Shown: piece after piece, positions 40,201-42,865 of the stretch
Numbering within the stretch: position 1 is the stretch's first letter
Layout: every line of letters begins with the position of its first letter
From: Acidobacteriota bacterium
Lineage (GTDB): Bacteria > Acidobacteriota > Terriglobia > Acidiferrales > UBA7541
Length of the DNA stretch: 42,865 bases
Assembly: GCA_003165465.1 (NCBI GenBank)
Contig: PLUM01000075.1
Span: forward strand, 1 to 42,865
Direction: 5' to 3'
Translations under genes and position numbers: made by a program
The notes under the pieces: generated by a model
Told to the model about the DNA's origin: nothing
Seen by the model: only the letters and a program-made list of their open reading frames with translations
The model's database searches: none

Positions 40201-42427
40201 TCCCGGCACTACGGGCAGCTACAATACGCAGCTGTACGCCGGTCAGAGCATGCAAGACAACGGCAGCGTTACCCTGTCGGCGGACGGCCGCACCATGACC
40301 TTCAACACTGGCGCTTTGTATAATGGCACCAGCTACACCATTGCGCTGCCCGCCGCAATTGGAGGAATCGGAGGAGTCACCGACTTTTCGGGCAATGGGT
40401 TGGCGAGCACGTTCACCAGCACCTTCACAACGACAACCGATCCCGCCACAGGCAACGGCTACTTGCAAGCCGTGAGACCCACGTGGGGTTCAACCGGGGT
40501 TCCGACCGATTCGTTGTTGACCCTTTATTTGACTCGCCCGGTGAATGCCGCCACGCTGCCGGGCAATCTGACGGTCACCGTGAACGGCCAGCTGTACGCC
40601 GGAAGCGTGACGTCGACGGCCAGCGGGTATGAAGTGCAGTTCACGCCCACTGTGGCGTTCCCGAACGGCGCGGTGGTTCAGTGGTTCTTCTCGGGGAATG
40701 TGATGGATGTGTACGGCAACACCTTCCAGGGCAACAGTGGCTACTTCTTTACCGTGGCCGCTGGGAATCCAGCCACCGACTCACCGCAGATCGTGGCGGT
40801 AAGCCCTGCTTCCGGGTCGACGAATGTGCCCACGAACGCTTATGTCGATATCGAGTACAGCCTGCCGATCAATGGAGCCACGTTGAGCGGCAACGTCAAC
40901 TTCTATTATGGCGGCGTGGTAGTGGGCACGATCACGCAGCCCTCGCCGAACATTGTTCGCGTCACGCCCAATCCGGCGTTCAGCCCGTCCACAGCCAACT
41001 ACTTCTGCGCCAACACCTCGATTCAGGGCACGAACGGAGTTGCGGCTCAGGGCGGTTGCTGGACCACGTACTTCACTACCACCAGCACTTCGGACACCAC
41101 CTCCGGCACGGTCAAAATCGGGCCGGCGGACAGTTCGGTGAATGTGGGAACCAACGCCTACATCCGGCTGCAGTTCTCGAAACCCGTGGATGTGACCTCG
41201 ATCAACGCCACCACGGTTCAGATCACTGTTGGCCCCGTCGCCATCCCCGGTACCTGGTCGTACACCTACAGCAGCGGAAACGCTATGGGCGCGAACTTCT
41301 CCCCGGTGAATCCGTTGCCGCCTTCGAGCACGATTCAGGTGAGCGCTAGCGGGCTGCTCGATTACGCGGGCAATACCTTTGCGCTCGCGAATGCGCAGTT
41401 CACCACCGAGGCCTTGCCCGACTTCAGCGCCGCAAGCGTCTCGCTTGACTTCCCCAGCAGTCAAACCGGGATTGCCACCAACGCTCTGTTTACCTGCCGC
41501 TACTCGAAGGCGATTGACCCGAGCAGCATCACCTCCTCGGGACTCTACATCTACGATTACACGCACAGCGCGTATGTTCCGGTAGGCTACACATTCTCTT
41601 CGGACCTGATGGCGGTCACCATGACGCCAACCGCGCCCCTGGCCGCCAACGCTGAGTTCGGTTATGCGTGCTACTACGCCATCGATCTCACGGGCAACGC
41701 GGCGCAGAACGGCTTCGTCTACTTCTACACCGGCAGTGGCCCAAGCAGCGCCGGACCAACGCTGGTCCAGGCCAATCCGCCCAACCTTTCCACCAACGTG
41801 CCGATAAACACCAACAACGGCCCGTGGAATAGCACCAGCCTCGGGTTGCTGTTCAGCGAGCCGGTCGCGGGGAATTCACTGGGCAACATCACACTCACTC
41901 CAAACGGCGGCAGCCCGCTGGCGATCGCCGTTTACCAGCAGATGGGAAACACGGAAGTGGCCGTGCAGTTGCCCTCCGCCTTGCAGCCCAACACGACTTA
42001 CACCTTCAGCATCACGGGCGTTACGGATTACAATGGCAATCCCATCACCCCGGTCACCAGCACCTTCAGCACGGGGTCGAGCTTCGACTGGACGAACCCG
42101 GTCATCACCGCAGTCACTCCGCTCAACCTCGCAATCAGTGTGAATGACGCTACGCCTGGGCTTTCGGTCACCTTCAGCGAGGCCATGAACCCGATCCTCA
42201 TCGACTCGAACCACATTTACCTGCGCACGCACAACACGCTGACCACGGTTACAACCACCATCACCATCTCGTTGGATTACAAGACGGTGACCCTTGCGCC
42301 CACGGCGTCCCTGGCGGCGGCTACCATCTACGATCTTATCTATTGGCCCAATACCTGGTGGCTCGCGGACATTGCCGGAAACGTGTCCTACTCGTACGGG
42401 GTGTTATCGACCTTCACCACACAATAA
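19289..42427 (+). CDS. Giant secreted multidomain repeat protein (7,712 residues), putative surface adhesin
   Basis: A single uninterrupted frame encodes about 770 kDa. A signal peptide (MKISCLTRRLLLASVCLLVL, cleavage after the Ala of HLHA, residue 28) sends it out. Domain order by approximate residue: two ASPM/SPD-2/Hydin-like (30-230); two BIG2-like (230-425); putative Ig (425-510); SPD-2-like (510-625); a cysteine-containing module with PxKF-like and Ig parts (628-1013), repeated at 1222-1612 after two Big_3-type domains; MBG-like domains (1630-1955); a Kelch propeller (2063-2410); more MBG, BIG2 and SPD-2-like domains (2410-3065); 24 IPT/TIG-like repeats (3067-5404); and 21 Big_5/SbsA-like repeats (5405-7712). 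It ends in a beta strand (LSTFTTQ) with no anchor or sorting signal. The ATG follows CAGGGGG closely. Thr, Ser, Gly, Ala and Val dominate. Function is inferred: cell-surface adhesion or matrix. I see no enzyme domain. Confidence 0.93.
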   Translation: MKISCLTRRLLLASVCLLVLGSATHLHAQTVSLSQTTVYFGHQVVGTSATRSVTLENTGSLSLVITSISKPSAPFSETNTCVSPLAPTKSCTISAIFSPTVLGGFSSSISIADNATGTPQTITLKGNSIAPVTFSPSSLYFGYVGVGTTGSAKTITLTNNQTTSLTITSIKASSGFAAASSCPSSVAPGGKCNINVTFMPVQLGAWSGTLTVVDSANTSPQKVNLTGIGTLASLISISVTPQDPSVPAKSTQQFTATGHFPGSITLNLTARIYWESSATSIATISNSSGKQGLATAIAAGTTKITAKATAEAAAEDTAEENEIIGSTSLTVTATAPTLVSIAVTPVNPSIAKGTTQQFAATGTYSDATTKTITSSVTWTSGTLSVATITAGGLAAGAGVGTSNITASLSGVTSPADVLTVTPSTLVIQTTSLPDGQQGTSYSASVTVTGGTPPYTWAITGGALPVGVTINSSTGLLSGTPIVAGSYTFAVQVNDAGTQTATAALSINILAPVVSLPASSSLTFASQTIGTTSASQTVTVTNNGSEALTIASIVLSGTNASDYAQSNACPISPSTLGVGGSCAIAVTFSPLVVGSRFATITVTDNTGNVAGSQQVISLSGTGVAPPPSTTTIPLTFNPGTGVTQVATLNCPSNTNPCTDPQAHSFKLTIGTVATGFTLNVTAYEVSQAEANGVCENGNTEANDFDCRFTSTFPIGTQPNGDVIVPQCIPYSNGNCVYYRVSNVPPASSFQGPVLETIAWNNEAYVPLATTYAGSNPQLYDDPDAPPYDVNHQFVFDITDYFNPAPGQVDAVIGGHTTSFNDFTVAYPAALPIPPYTFTFTSPLGTPTVSEGTPIAVSFSLTQGTTPITNATTSPNAVSIGVVNSLGVRMPALAADGTAAAFSYNATTQLYSLSLATYAYPPDTYTLSVDSNLFAEQTTSFVITPVLLQMVTTALPAGPVGASYIAPITATGGTLPYAWTLTGGSLPPGIGLNTADGVLSGTPTVAGSYPITVQVQDSGLPTPTVVSGTFNISIAGNTTTTVLMSLPNPSTAGQSVTFTATVTGLSPTGIVQFRDGTTALGTMVLTNGNAQLSTSALTAGSHSITAVYSGDGSNAASTSNTVVEVVNQAVSSTTLATSAAIAQLGQSVTFTAAVTGFSPTGMVQFLDGETALGTMVLTSGSAQLSTSALTSGTHNISAVYLGDSNNAASTSNTVVETIASPPITTTIPLTFNPGTDVTQVGTLNCPSNTNPCTDPQAHSFKLTIGTVVTGFTLNVTAYEVSQTEANGVCENGNTEANDFDCRFTSTFPISTQLNGDVIVPQCIPYSNGNCVYYRVSSVPPASSFQGPVLETIAWNNEAYVPSATYAANNPQLYDDPDAPPYDVNHQFVFDITDYFNPAPGQVDAVIGGHTTSFNDFAVAYPAALPVPPYTFTFTSPVGTTSVSEGTPIAVSFSLTQVTTQGTTLITNATTSPNAVSIGVVNSLGVRMPALAGDGTASAFSYNATTQLYELSLATYAYPPDTYTLSVDSNLFAEQTASFVITPVPLQMVTTALPAGPVGASYVASITATGGTLPYAWTLTSGAASLPPGITLNTMDGVLSGTLTQAGSYPITVQVADSASATISISLTVTINQLGAALALSNLAQTYDGTPKPATVTTTPLGLLGVSVTYTGLSVTYGPSSTPPVNAGSYTALASLTNVNYVASPVSGTLVIGTLSASVTPNAASKTYGTADPAFTGTLSGFAAADNVTATYSRTAGETVAGSPYTISAMLSPAVVLGNYNITYNTASFTINKATPTISINDIPSTATFGGSFTATYAYTGDGAASVTSSTSTCTVSGNVVTYAGVGTCTITAQATAGTNYAAVTGTAQSFNIGQATLTISINDIPGAATFGGSFTATYAYTGDGTASVTSSTSTCTVLENVVTYAAVGTCTITAQATAGTNDGAVTGTAQSFNIGQATPAFTGISVSQSITLGTASITLTGTIAAGSVYPPSGETVSITINGTPVAVTIGANGAFSTSFSTTGIPPSNTPYPITYSYAGDGNFTSASDISTALGVLVPGNFAGTGNMNASRWQHAATLLNDGTVLITGGYDGLSSLASAEIYNPLTEKFTSTIGSMHDARHGHTATLLNDGKVLITGGYNTATSGELASAEVYDPVSGIFTFVINPMSIARYEHTATLLPDGKVLIAGGFNNTDSYLLTAEVYDPSVGSFSSVGSMSQARYFHTGTLLKNGKVLIAGGYNGGSSSLTSAEVYDPTTTAFTSTATGNLNGPRAMHTATLLNNGQVLVTGGFSNFNAGDVSSAEVYDPNTSAFTYTSHSLLTARGLHTATLLNNGTVLLAGGFNSTSDPAASELYDSGTETFVGTGSLNTGRDGHTATLLNDGTVLIAGGEDYNRRVVTPSGPTLASAELYSSATLTLSNLAQPYDGTPKSAAVSTTPSGLAVVSVTYNGSATLPINAGSYAVVASLSNAIYSASNATGTLVISPIAPTLFSIGGSVSGLTGGASVTLLDNLGDPLAVSANGGFTFATALLEGASYAVTVGAQPTGETCSVTAGSGTVASIDVTSVAVFCTPTTATHFVVAALGTATAGTPLSFTVIAEDAFNNTVTGYAGTVKFTSTDASATLPSNYTFLAGDNGVHTFSATLITAGGQTITATDTGIGTITGTSNSITVTAMLQSVTIAGAQSSNSIAAGLTDVFTATGHYSDLTTKTLTAGVAWNSTNAGAATITGSGLGLGTALGVAPGTTMITAASGGFTSPGVTLTVTAPTLASIAVTPASPSIIQGATQQFVATGTYSDVSTQIITNSVTWGSLPASVATISASGLATGVGVGTSTITASLSGVPSPAAMLTVTSVPVTVSPTTITTFSTDVGTTSTYQTITITNNSTTAALVISALQFSGDFIQSATSCGTTLPYTLLATKSCFVSVQFDPILGGTRTGQLQIVDDALTSPQVVNLSGTATNPLTISPAFLSYTSQLVGTPSDSQTVTLTNHEIQQSETFTLTPAGDYNATSNCPTGVIAKNSYCLIYVVFTPSSASPTTRTGSLTIANSAPGGTSLVVSLTGSATTTKPPAAVAVVSPGAGAAGTTVNVKITGNGSTHFSSSSSSPSLITFTDTNDSTIASDITVGPFTYVSANEIDTSLTLVGPPSAVYGARNITVTTGSEIATLNSAFIIADPTNAHSIVSATPPFGTQGQSLSVSLTAVGTNFVQGVTFANFGDGITVASPLTIIDGTHAVADIKISNTTPVGYRTITLVTGGEFATSILVSGNPIFQIGPNNAMLLGFTPNTSGQTSSFPVTMTASGTHFLQDATQVSFTGGIVVGAVTVTNPTTATVELAVPSNATVGLQNATVSTGGEIATMANAFTVTSTSPYLSSVTPGSGLQGQTLDVEIKGVNTNFSTTAGASMMSDFTGEITVNSTIANSPTDVIANISIHQNANVGPITARLTSTDSSSNSTIFPFTFTVAASGAEIVSVTPSSAPQGGQVSLSVVGLNTHWDQSTTTAAFTPYPVGSIAVNEITITDATHAILAISVSTDHPAGAHAFYMATGGEVVYSSISVYANTPSMTMSPANGLLPASSTPNSFSVSFTGQFTNFDPATTVQVVSGEGVTLTNFTVTGKTSATATVNIDPTAAATTRLVTFTTPVAIGSEIVTTNFNVTSTPVGLISISPYHAPQNTTLDVEIVGLNTHFVQGTTQVLFGPQITVNGTPTVNAPTDLSVNITTSYLAGATPPGWQSVYVNTGTEQVIGGFSVDAPASPTLVSVVPSSTPQGSTVDVTITGSLTNWVSGWPAPGTTEAILGAGVTVANLAILSPTTATATLSVSPTAPVGGNSVIMITGSEIVSGTGFSVTPSAAEIVKVSPVCVTTTDVFTNGYCSKSGSGVPWVVSQLQTANLNILGVGTHWLQGETTFSFGSGVVVDAITVNSPTTAQLQITVLSSAPVGYAALTSDTDGEVASMQQAIDIESGFPKLLAITPVTGIQGATLTLQVLGRFTNWLQGVTTLAFNQDITVNSVQVIDSNNLTASITVSPWAYVDYGAPCGHVLTVTTGTQQVTTATILDNFCVAQGAAQINSMLSSGIVPSSGNQGSTETVTIIGGATHFLPGVTTVSFGDPNLQVGQITVNSYTSLTVPIAISTSATPGYKTVTVTTYGEVATQQYSFTVIPNQPTLNEAIPNQAEQGVQNLDVHLVGQYSNWSTLSTATFGPGITVNGSVTWLDATDLKANISIDPLSYTGIRTVTVTTPGVPCSILAATNPCPPGATTGSEIVSLNAFTIIPGPAIISNVSPATGSEGQQGWIITIAGSATHWAQNFTHFYIDGGGSDLTINSVVINSATSATIDLSISATANPGARSIYMVTNGESLTDSGAFVVTGGVPVVTYLSPNSGLIGTNQEQVVINGLYTQWTSATTVNFGPGVLVTTYQVDDFTHITALINIDPAAQIGYRTVIVQTGPQALTGNFLVQAPPPPPTPFIWYEAPSSGLPGQTFTITFLGSNTHWDPNPLTGTQLTGLDSSIHVNTFQVTSPTTALANITISLSATASTSDITLTTGTEVENAQFSVVLEQPTLSIVDPGSGMQGAQNLKVNILGQFTNFDSTTTFNFGSGITVNGPPVILPGGVVATQIINVDQLATLGGRSVIATTQGVPVSGAGFTVTPSLALIHAINPNSALQGKPAVVDVTGQNTHWDGTTTFNFGAGIGVTSTVVNSNTDATLTLTVPALAQIGPTYASAQTGGEIAVINNGFVVQAGTPLLLSSGPGSLPQQSTATFTILSQATLWTVNTPTVSFGPGIVVDNAHINVTGDTSLTVNGYVLPTTYVGSYNLSVSTASQLLGLPNAIYVSPGPAVINSVEYSTSGGVSSSGGQGARLPAVQINGINTNWAQGVTQLTFPYVLINSFTVKSATLITADITVSDYAPAGQVSVTTATLGEIATGSNVFTILQTQPELLAVVSSSGIQGVTKTVTLTGAFTHFATGVSSASFGPGIVVNSVATSSLTSLTSLQINITVQPTATLGFRNVSVTTGSEVVSLANAFDVTVGPAAISNLNPATSAQYTSLSVIVTGSQTNFASGVTTATFGGGISVTGITVNTAKQATVNITIPSSTPVGAYDVSLTTGGEVATILGGFTVTPGTPQLSAVTPPTGTQGSTNLSVSLTGLFTHFDGTSTASFGPGITVNNPITVSSATAAVASITIDPAATIASRNVTVTTGTENATMTGGFSVLAGIPQLLSATPSSAQAGSTANIVIDGEFTSFQQGVSTVSFGSGITVNTPPVTVNNATQLTANITVASNAFVGSRDITVATNAQSVTLSGGFSVTPGTPVITQINPNIGTPGATVTVTIYGQYTNWVNGTTTATFGPEIQVGGALLGASGPVTVNSATSLTATLTISASATVGPQDVVTTTSGEVETVPGGFTVQAATIPAPTLLSVSPGPNVAEMPINSNIIVVFSQPMDRTTINASTVLLYLTSNPNQGYVPVSGVVTLDATGRVMTFTPSALLAVNSQYYLYMTNGIKDATGNTFNNYAVYLYSVFTADTMPPTVVAANPPANVTGVGTNVPVELEFSVDMDQSTQAGLTVSAGGINVPGSFTWRAPGPSGSGTMLTFTPTSPLLPGTVYTVSYGTPLADTAGNTLTPGSSFTFTTGSGADTAYNSTGLDFANGQTNVGTNFVPRVTFARPINPIDVNTGTLMLYNADSYKYVLGTVNVAADGLSATFKPTYPLLPNTYYSVLMSGGPYDMDGNYLYGYYGYFTTGVVAAVVPPNVASVFPATGTPGVPVNAHVVVHFNEPIDPLTYNAIQVTPTGGGAPIAGTNSLGSDQMTLTFTPSAPLTSSTPYTVQVSGYADLSENVGATFTGTFTTSTASDTGLSLVSSTPANGATGVATNTTITLNFNDPIDPATVNSSTLSVMIGWNSNATLAGSYQVTGNQVIFTPDSPFPVNMTIYVGNCNGPYDWAGNPLYAGCYPVQFFSFTTGSTAIAPSAPLQVMAFTPSSGATGVGLRAPVVATFNHSINPSTVNASDFAMFAGDSQSPMCTSYSRSQDSATLMFNCYPLPASTTMTAYLDTGIQDWTGNTLATNFISQFATTQSDSSTNGTVISTRPGYAASGINANQPITLYSNLPINSATASGGIQVAQNNVAVSGSVAVLDNGYTLEFTPSSPWTAGALIQWWTTNNLTTTNGTYINAASGYFFAAASTATSVPALQVASPSIYSAIALNSFFDFQFNTPLNPATVNSTSIYLYDGSTTQNVAGTYSMPQPNVVRIQPSANLGVNHYLYLYFTSSLQSATSVPASGGYQGYYYTGTSTDATTPTVVSAVPYNGAQNVGVNVAPGVVFSKTIDAVSVNSSTFQVTNGGTPLVGNYWFNSNDTRVEFVPNAPLPPSTNLVMTLNGVLDQVGNPIFFTSSFTTGPGPDFTPPTVVWTSVTSNESIPTNSSIRIQFSESMDVTTFGPSNFYISDALLGTYIPTTLSWSADQSLAYLAPTSPLSAGRQYYFYASGGTDLAGNQVSGVSFYFYAEFASSSSAPTVINFNPLSGATGLGTNTIVEAQFSAAIDPNTVGGVTLSAGGTTVPTTPLLSAGNTVLQLVPQSPLAPKITYTMTIAGVKDPAGNTVAIVSNSFTTGATYDIYMTYATAINYDPPYNSTVGTNVVPKFVFNKPLNPITVSNNTFRMYLYDTGQFIPLTVTPSSNGLEVTMQPQIPLLPNTRYYFQACCGFQDQDGNNGNGVTVYFNTSGGAVITGPTVTVSPFNGATGIPLNAVVIASVSAPIDPISWTQSSIQLLNGSIPLAGTVSMPNTQTLVFTPSSFLSAGATYTVNVSGFTDTNGNAVATSPSTFTVGSVAAVGGLTFTSSNITWGATGVSATQQIILTFSQILLPSTVNSSTLKVMDGWNGYNGLAGTYAVSGNQVTFTPTSPYPAGANITVGECGGPTDILGEVFQNGNCYPQQLVNFTVTTGSPDTTPLTVLSVNPANGATYVALDLPISVTFNKSINPGTTGSYNTQLYAGQSMQDNGSVTLSADGRTMTFNTGALYNGTSYTIALPAAIGGIGGVTDFSGNGLASTFTSTFTTTTDPATGNGYLQAVRPTWGSTGVPTDSLLTLYLTRPVNAATLPGNLTVTVNGQLYAGSVTSTASGYEVQFTPTVAFPNGAVVQWFFSGNVMDVYGNTFQGNSGYFFTVAAGNPATDSPQIVAVSPASGSTNVPTNAYVDIEYSLPINGATLSGNVNFYYGGVVVGTITQPSPNIVRVTPNPAFSPSTANYFCANTSIQGTNGVAAQGGCWTTYFTTTSTSDTTSGTVKIGPADSSVNVGTNAYIRLQFSKPVDVTSINATTVQITVGPVAIPGTWSYTYSSGNAMGANFSPVNPLPPSSTIQVSASGLLDYAGNTFALANAQFTTEALPDFSAASVSLDFPSSQTGIATNALFTCRYSKAIDPSSITSSGLYIYDYTHSAYVPVGYTFSSDLMAVTMTPTAPLAANAEFGYACYYAIDLTGNAAQNGFVYFYTGSGPSSAGPTLVQANPPNLSTNVPINTNNGPWNSTSLGLLFSEPVAGNSLGNITLTPNGGSPLAIAVYQQMGNTEVAVQLPSALQPNTTYTFSITGVTDYNGNPITPVTSTFSTGSSFDWTNPVITAVTPLNLAISVNDATPGLSVTFSEAMNPILIDSNHIYLRTHNTLTTVTTTITISLDYKTVTLAPTASLAAATIYDLIYWPNTWWLADIAGNVSYSYGVLSTFTTQ
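21170..22327 (+). repeat. Internal large duplication, copy 1
   Basis: First copy of a module of about 1.16 kb in the giant gene, nearly identical at DNA level to 22952-24124. It encodes TLNCPSNTNPCTDPQAHSFK, a six-cysteine stretch ending GNCVYYRV, the DVNHQFVFDITDYFNPAPGQ segment, a PxKF-like part (YSLSLATYAYPPDTYTLSVD) and a putative Ig domain. Confidence 0.92.
22441..22950 (+). repeat. Two Big_3-type Ig-like repeats, 276-bp period
   Basis: Two tandem 92-residue domains (GQSVTFTATVTGLSPTGIVQ and GQSVTFTAAVTGFSPTGMVQ) lie between the two copies of the large module. DNA identity between the units is high (starts at 22441 and 22717), indicating a recent duplication. The domain resembles the group-3 bacterial Ig-like family. 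Confidence 0.85.
22952..24124 (+). repeat. Internal large duplication, copy 2
   Basis: Second copy of the module at 21170-22327, offset by about 1.78 kb. Differences are scattered substitutions plus a few small in-frame indels (for example an extra VTTQG and one codon fewer near YVPSATYA). All six cysteines are kept. Confidence 0.92.
24661..25152 (+). repeat. Two MBG-like tandem repeats, 246-bp period
   Basis: Two 82-residue units beginning TPTISINDIPSTATFGGSFT and LTISINDIPGAATFGGSFTA are nearly identical in DNA. Each has a Cys pair in STCTVSGNVVTYAGVGTCTI or its copy. They follow two different MBG-like domains (SNLAQTYDGTPKP at 24203 and ASKTYGTADPAFTGTLSGF at 24450). Confidence 0.88.
25475..26517 (+). 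repeat. Seven Kelch repeats (predicted beta-propeller)
   Basis: Seven consecutive units of about 50 residues follow the pattern R..HTATLL.DG.VLI.GG......ASAE.YDP....F. Examples are GHTATLLNDGKVLITGGYN and MHTATLLNNGQVLVTGGFS. Seven units would close a seven-bladed propeller, a fold often used for carbohydrate or protein binding. It interrupts a chain made otherwise of Ig-like domains. Confidence 0.9.
28488..35500 (+). repeat. 24 tandem IPT/TIG-like Ig repeats
   Basis: About 24 units of 80-110 residues share the pattern P.sG.QG....v.I.G..T.W..G.T...FG.GI.V, then T.A...I.I...A..G...V...TGGE......F.V. Examples are GPAIISNVSPATGSEGQQGW and QPTLSIVDPGSGMQGAQNL. The units are diverged in sequence, unlike the repeats at 21-25 kb. 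Two unit types alternate over most of the array. Confidence 0.88.
35501..42424 (+). repeat. 21 tandem Big_5/SbsA-like Ig repeats in a nine-domain super-repeat
   Basis: About 21 units of 100-120 residues share the pattern P..GatgV..N..i...F...idp.tvn.sT..v, then G...v....v.FtP..pL...t.Y.v...g..D..GN, ending FtTg. Unit starts are near 35501, 35840, 36170, 36505, 36823, 37174, 37500, 37820, 38148, 38464, 38788, 39099, 39437, 39750, 40099, 40442, 40768, 41091, 41416, 41745 and 42079. Units nine apart resemble each other most, giving a period of about 2.95 kb. Confidence 0.85.
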
Positions 42428-42430
42428 CCA

Positions 42431-42469
42431 TGTGCAGGGTGCCATTGGAGTTCAGTGGCACCCTGCACA
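42431..42469. terminator. Strong hairpin after the giant gene
   Basis: TGTGCAGGGTGCCA (42431-42444) and TGGCACCCTGCACA (42456-42469) form a perfect 14-bp stem with an 11-nt loop, 4 bp after the giant gene's stop codon. No T-run follows, so it is either an atypical terminator/mRNA 3' stabiliser or a dispersed palindrome. Placement favours a role at the transcript end. Confidence 0.55.
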
Positions 42470-42836
42470 ACACGGGATGAGGAAGTGTGTGCACCTGACG
42501 GTCGATTCGCTGGTGCCCTCGTTGATTCGCGACTACTCCAACATCGTCACGTCCGTAGTCGCTGCGGCTATGGATGAGAACCGCGAAGAGATTTTTCCCG
42601 GAAGCGAAACCAGGAGCGCCTGGAATCGTCGCACTGTCCGGACTCGCTGAAACACTTCTGGTCCGGGCACGCGCAGCGGTCCGGGAGCGAGAGAGCTAGC
42701 GCAGGACAGAGAATTCAGGCTGATGTGGGCAGACAGAATCGGGCTTGGATTTGATCTGACGGGAACCTTGGATGGGCGACTTGGGCGACCGAGCAGAATG
42801 GTTGAGTTTCGTAAAGCGGAGTAGGGAAAGAAGATT
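42470..42836. other. Non-coding stretch between the giant gene and the tRNA gene
   Basis: Nothing secure is seen here. An ATG at 42477 opens a 57-codon frame (to 42650) containing SLIRDYSNIVTSVVAAAMDE, but it has no ribosome-binding site and resembles no family I know; it could be a gene remnant. No integrase, transposase or second RNA gene is visible. Confidence 0.4.
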
Positions 42837-42849
42837 TGGTGGACGGCGG
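42836..42849. other. att-like direct repeat (right copy, within the tRNA 3' end)
   Basis: TTGGTGGACGGCGG, identical to 17775-17788. Here it covers the CCA end, discriminator and acceptor 3' strand of the tRNA gene, the classical attachment site for integrating elements. The tRNA stays intact and the putative island would lie on its 3' side, which is the expected geometry. Confidence 0.5.
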
Positions 42850-42865
42850 GGGGATCGAACCCCCG
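42837..42865 (-). tRNA. tRNA gene, 3' part only (isotype not determinable)
   Basis: Read on the minus strand, the window ends in a T-arm (stem GGGGG, loop TTCGATC, stem CCCCC), then the acceptor 3' strand GCCGTCC, discriminator A and an encoded CCA (42839-42837). The geometry of 5-bp stem, 7-nt loop and 7-nt acceptor strand is exact. The anticodon lies beyond the right edge, so the amino acid cannot be given; the 5' acceptor strand should read GGACGGC. Confidence 0.88.

Noticed and set aside
42837..42865. Assigning a tRNA isotype (Ser or Leu) from the acceptor end
   Set aside because: The anticodon is outside the window. Discriminator A argues against Ser but does not identify the isotype.

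Overview
The window looks like a chromosomal segment of a GC-rich, free-living Gram-negative bacterium. The best guess is the Acidobacteriota (Terriglobia-like). This is an inference from three things: a fused NuoE-NuoF subunit, a PilMNOP/GspEFG-type gene set, and a giant secreted protein built from ASPM/SPD-2/Hydin-like, MBG, Kelch, IPT/TIG and SbsA-type Ig-like domains. No rRNA gene is present to settle the taxonomy.

Left part (1-6660, minus strand): a respiratory complex I operon in the order nuoA, nuoC, nuoD, nuoEF (fused), nuoG, nuoH (cut by the window edge). The genes overlap or nearly touch. A good sigma70-type promoter lies just before nuoA. nuoB, normally between nuoA and nuoC, is absent. 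Next (6714-8580) come a two-gene plus-strand unit (conserved unknown protein plus a ThiS/MoaD-like sulfur carrier), a PilZ protein and a small unknown protein, with terminator-like hairpins between them. A perfect 12 x 12-bp tandem repeat and a 35-bp perfect inverted repeat follow.

Middle part (9082-15474, plus strand): a compact seven-gene type II secretion/type IV pilus-like operon: gspF/pilC, gspE/pilB, pilM, pilN, pilO, a gspC/pilP-like gene and an unusual pseudopilin without Glu5. No secretin or prepilin peptidase gene is in the window. A palindromic repeat follows, then a minus-strand group: a lytic transglycosylase, a Cof-type HAD phosphatase and a small FN3 lipoprotein.

Right part (17.8-42.8 kb): a LuxR-type HTH regulator (minus) diverges from one 23.1-kb gene (plus) encoding a 7,712-residue secreted multidomain protein. 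It has a signal peptide, a mosaic N-terminal third with a 1.2-kb internal near-duplication and a seven-repeat Kelch propeller, then 24 IPT/TIG-like repeats of two alternating types, then 21 SbsA/Big_5-like repeats arranged as a nine-domain super-repeat (9+9+3). It ends without a recognisable anchor. The window ends in the 3' part of a tRNA gene (minus). A 14-bp copy of that tRNA 3' end recurs at 17775, so the regulator and giant gene may be a roughly 25-kb island bounded by att-like direct repeats, though no integrase is visible. A working hypothesis is that the giant surface protein is a laterally acquired, regulated adhesin or matrix protein.
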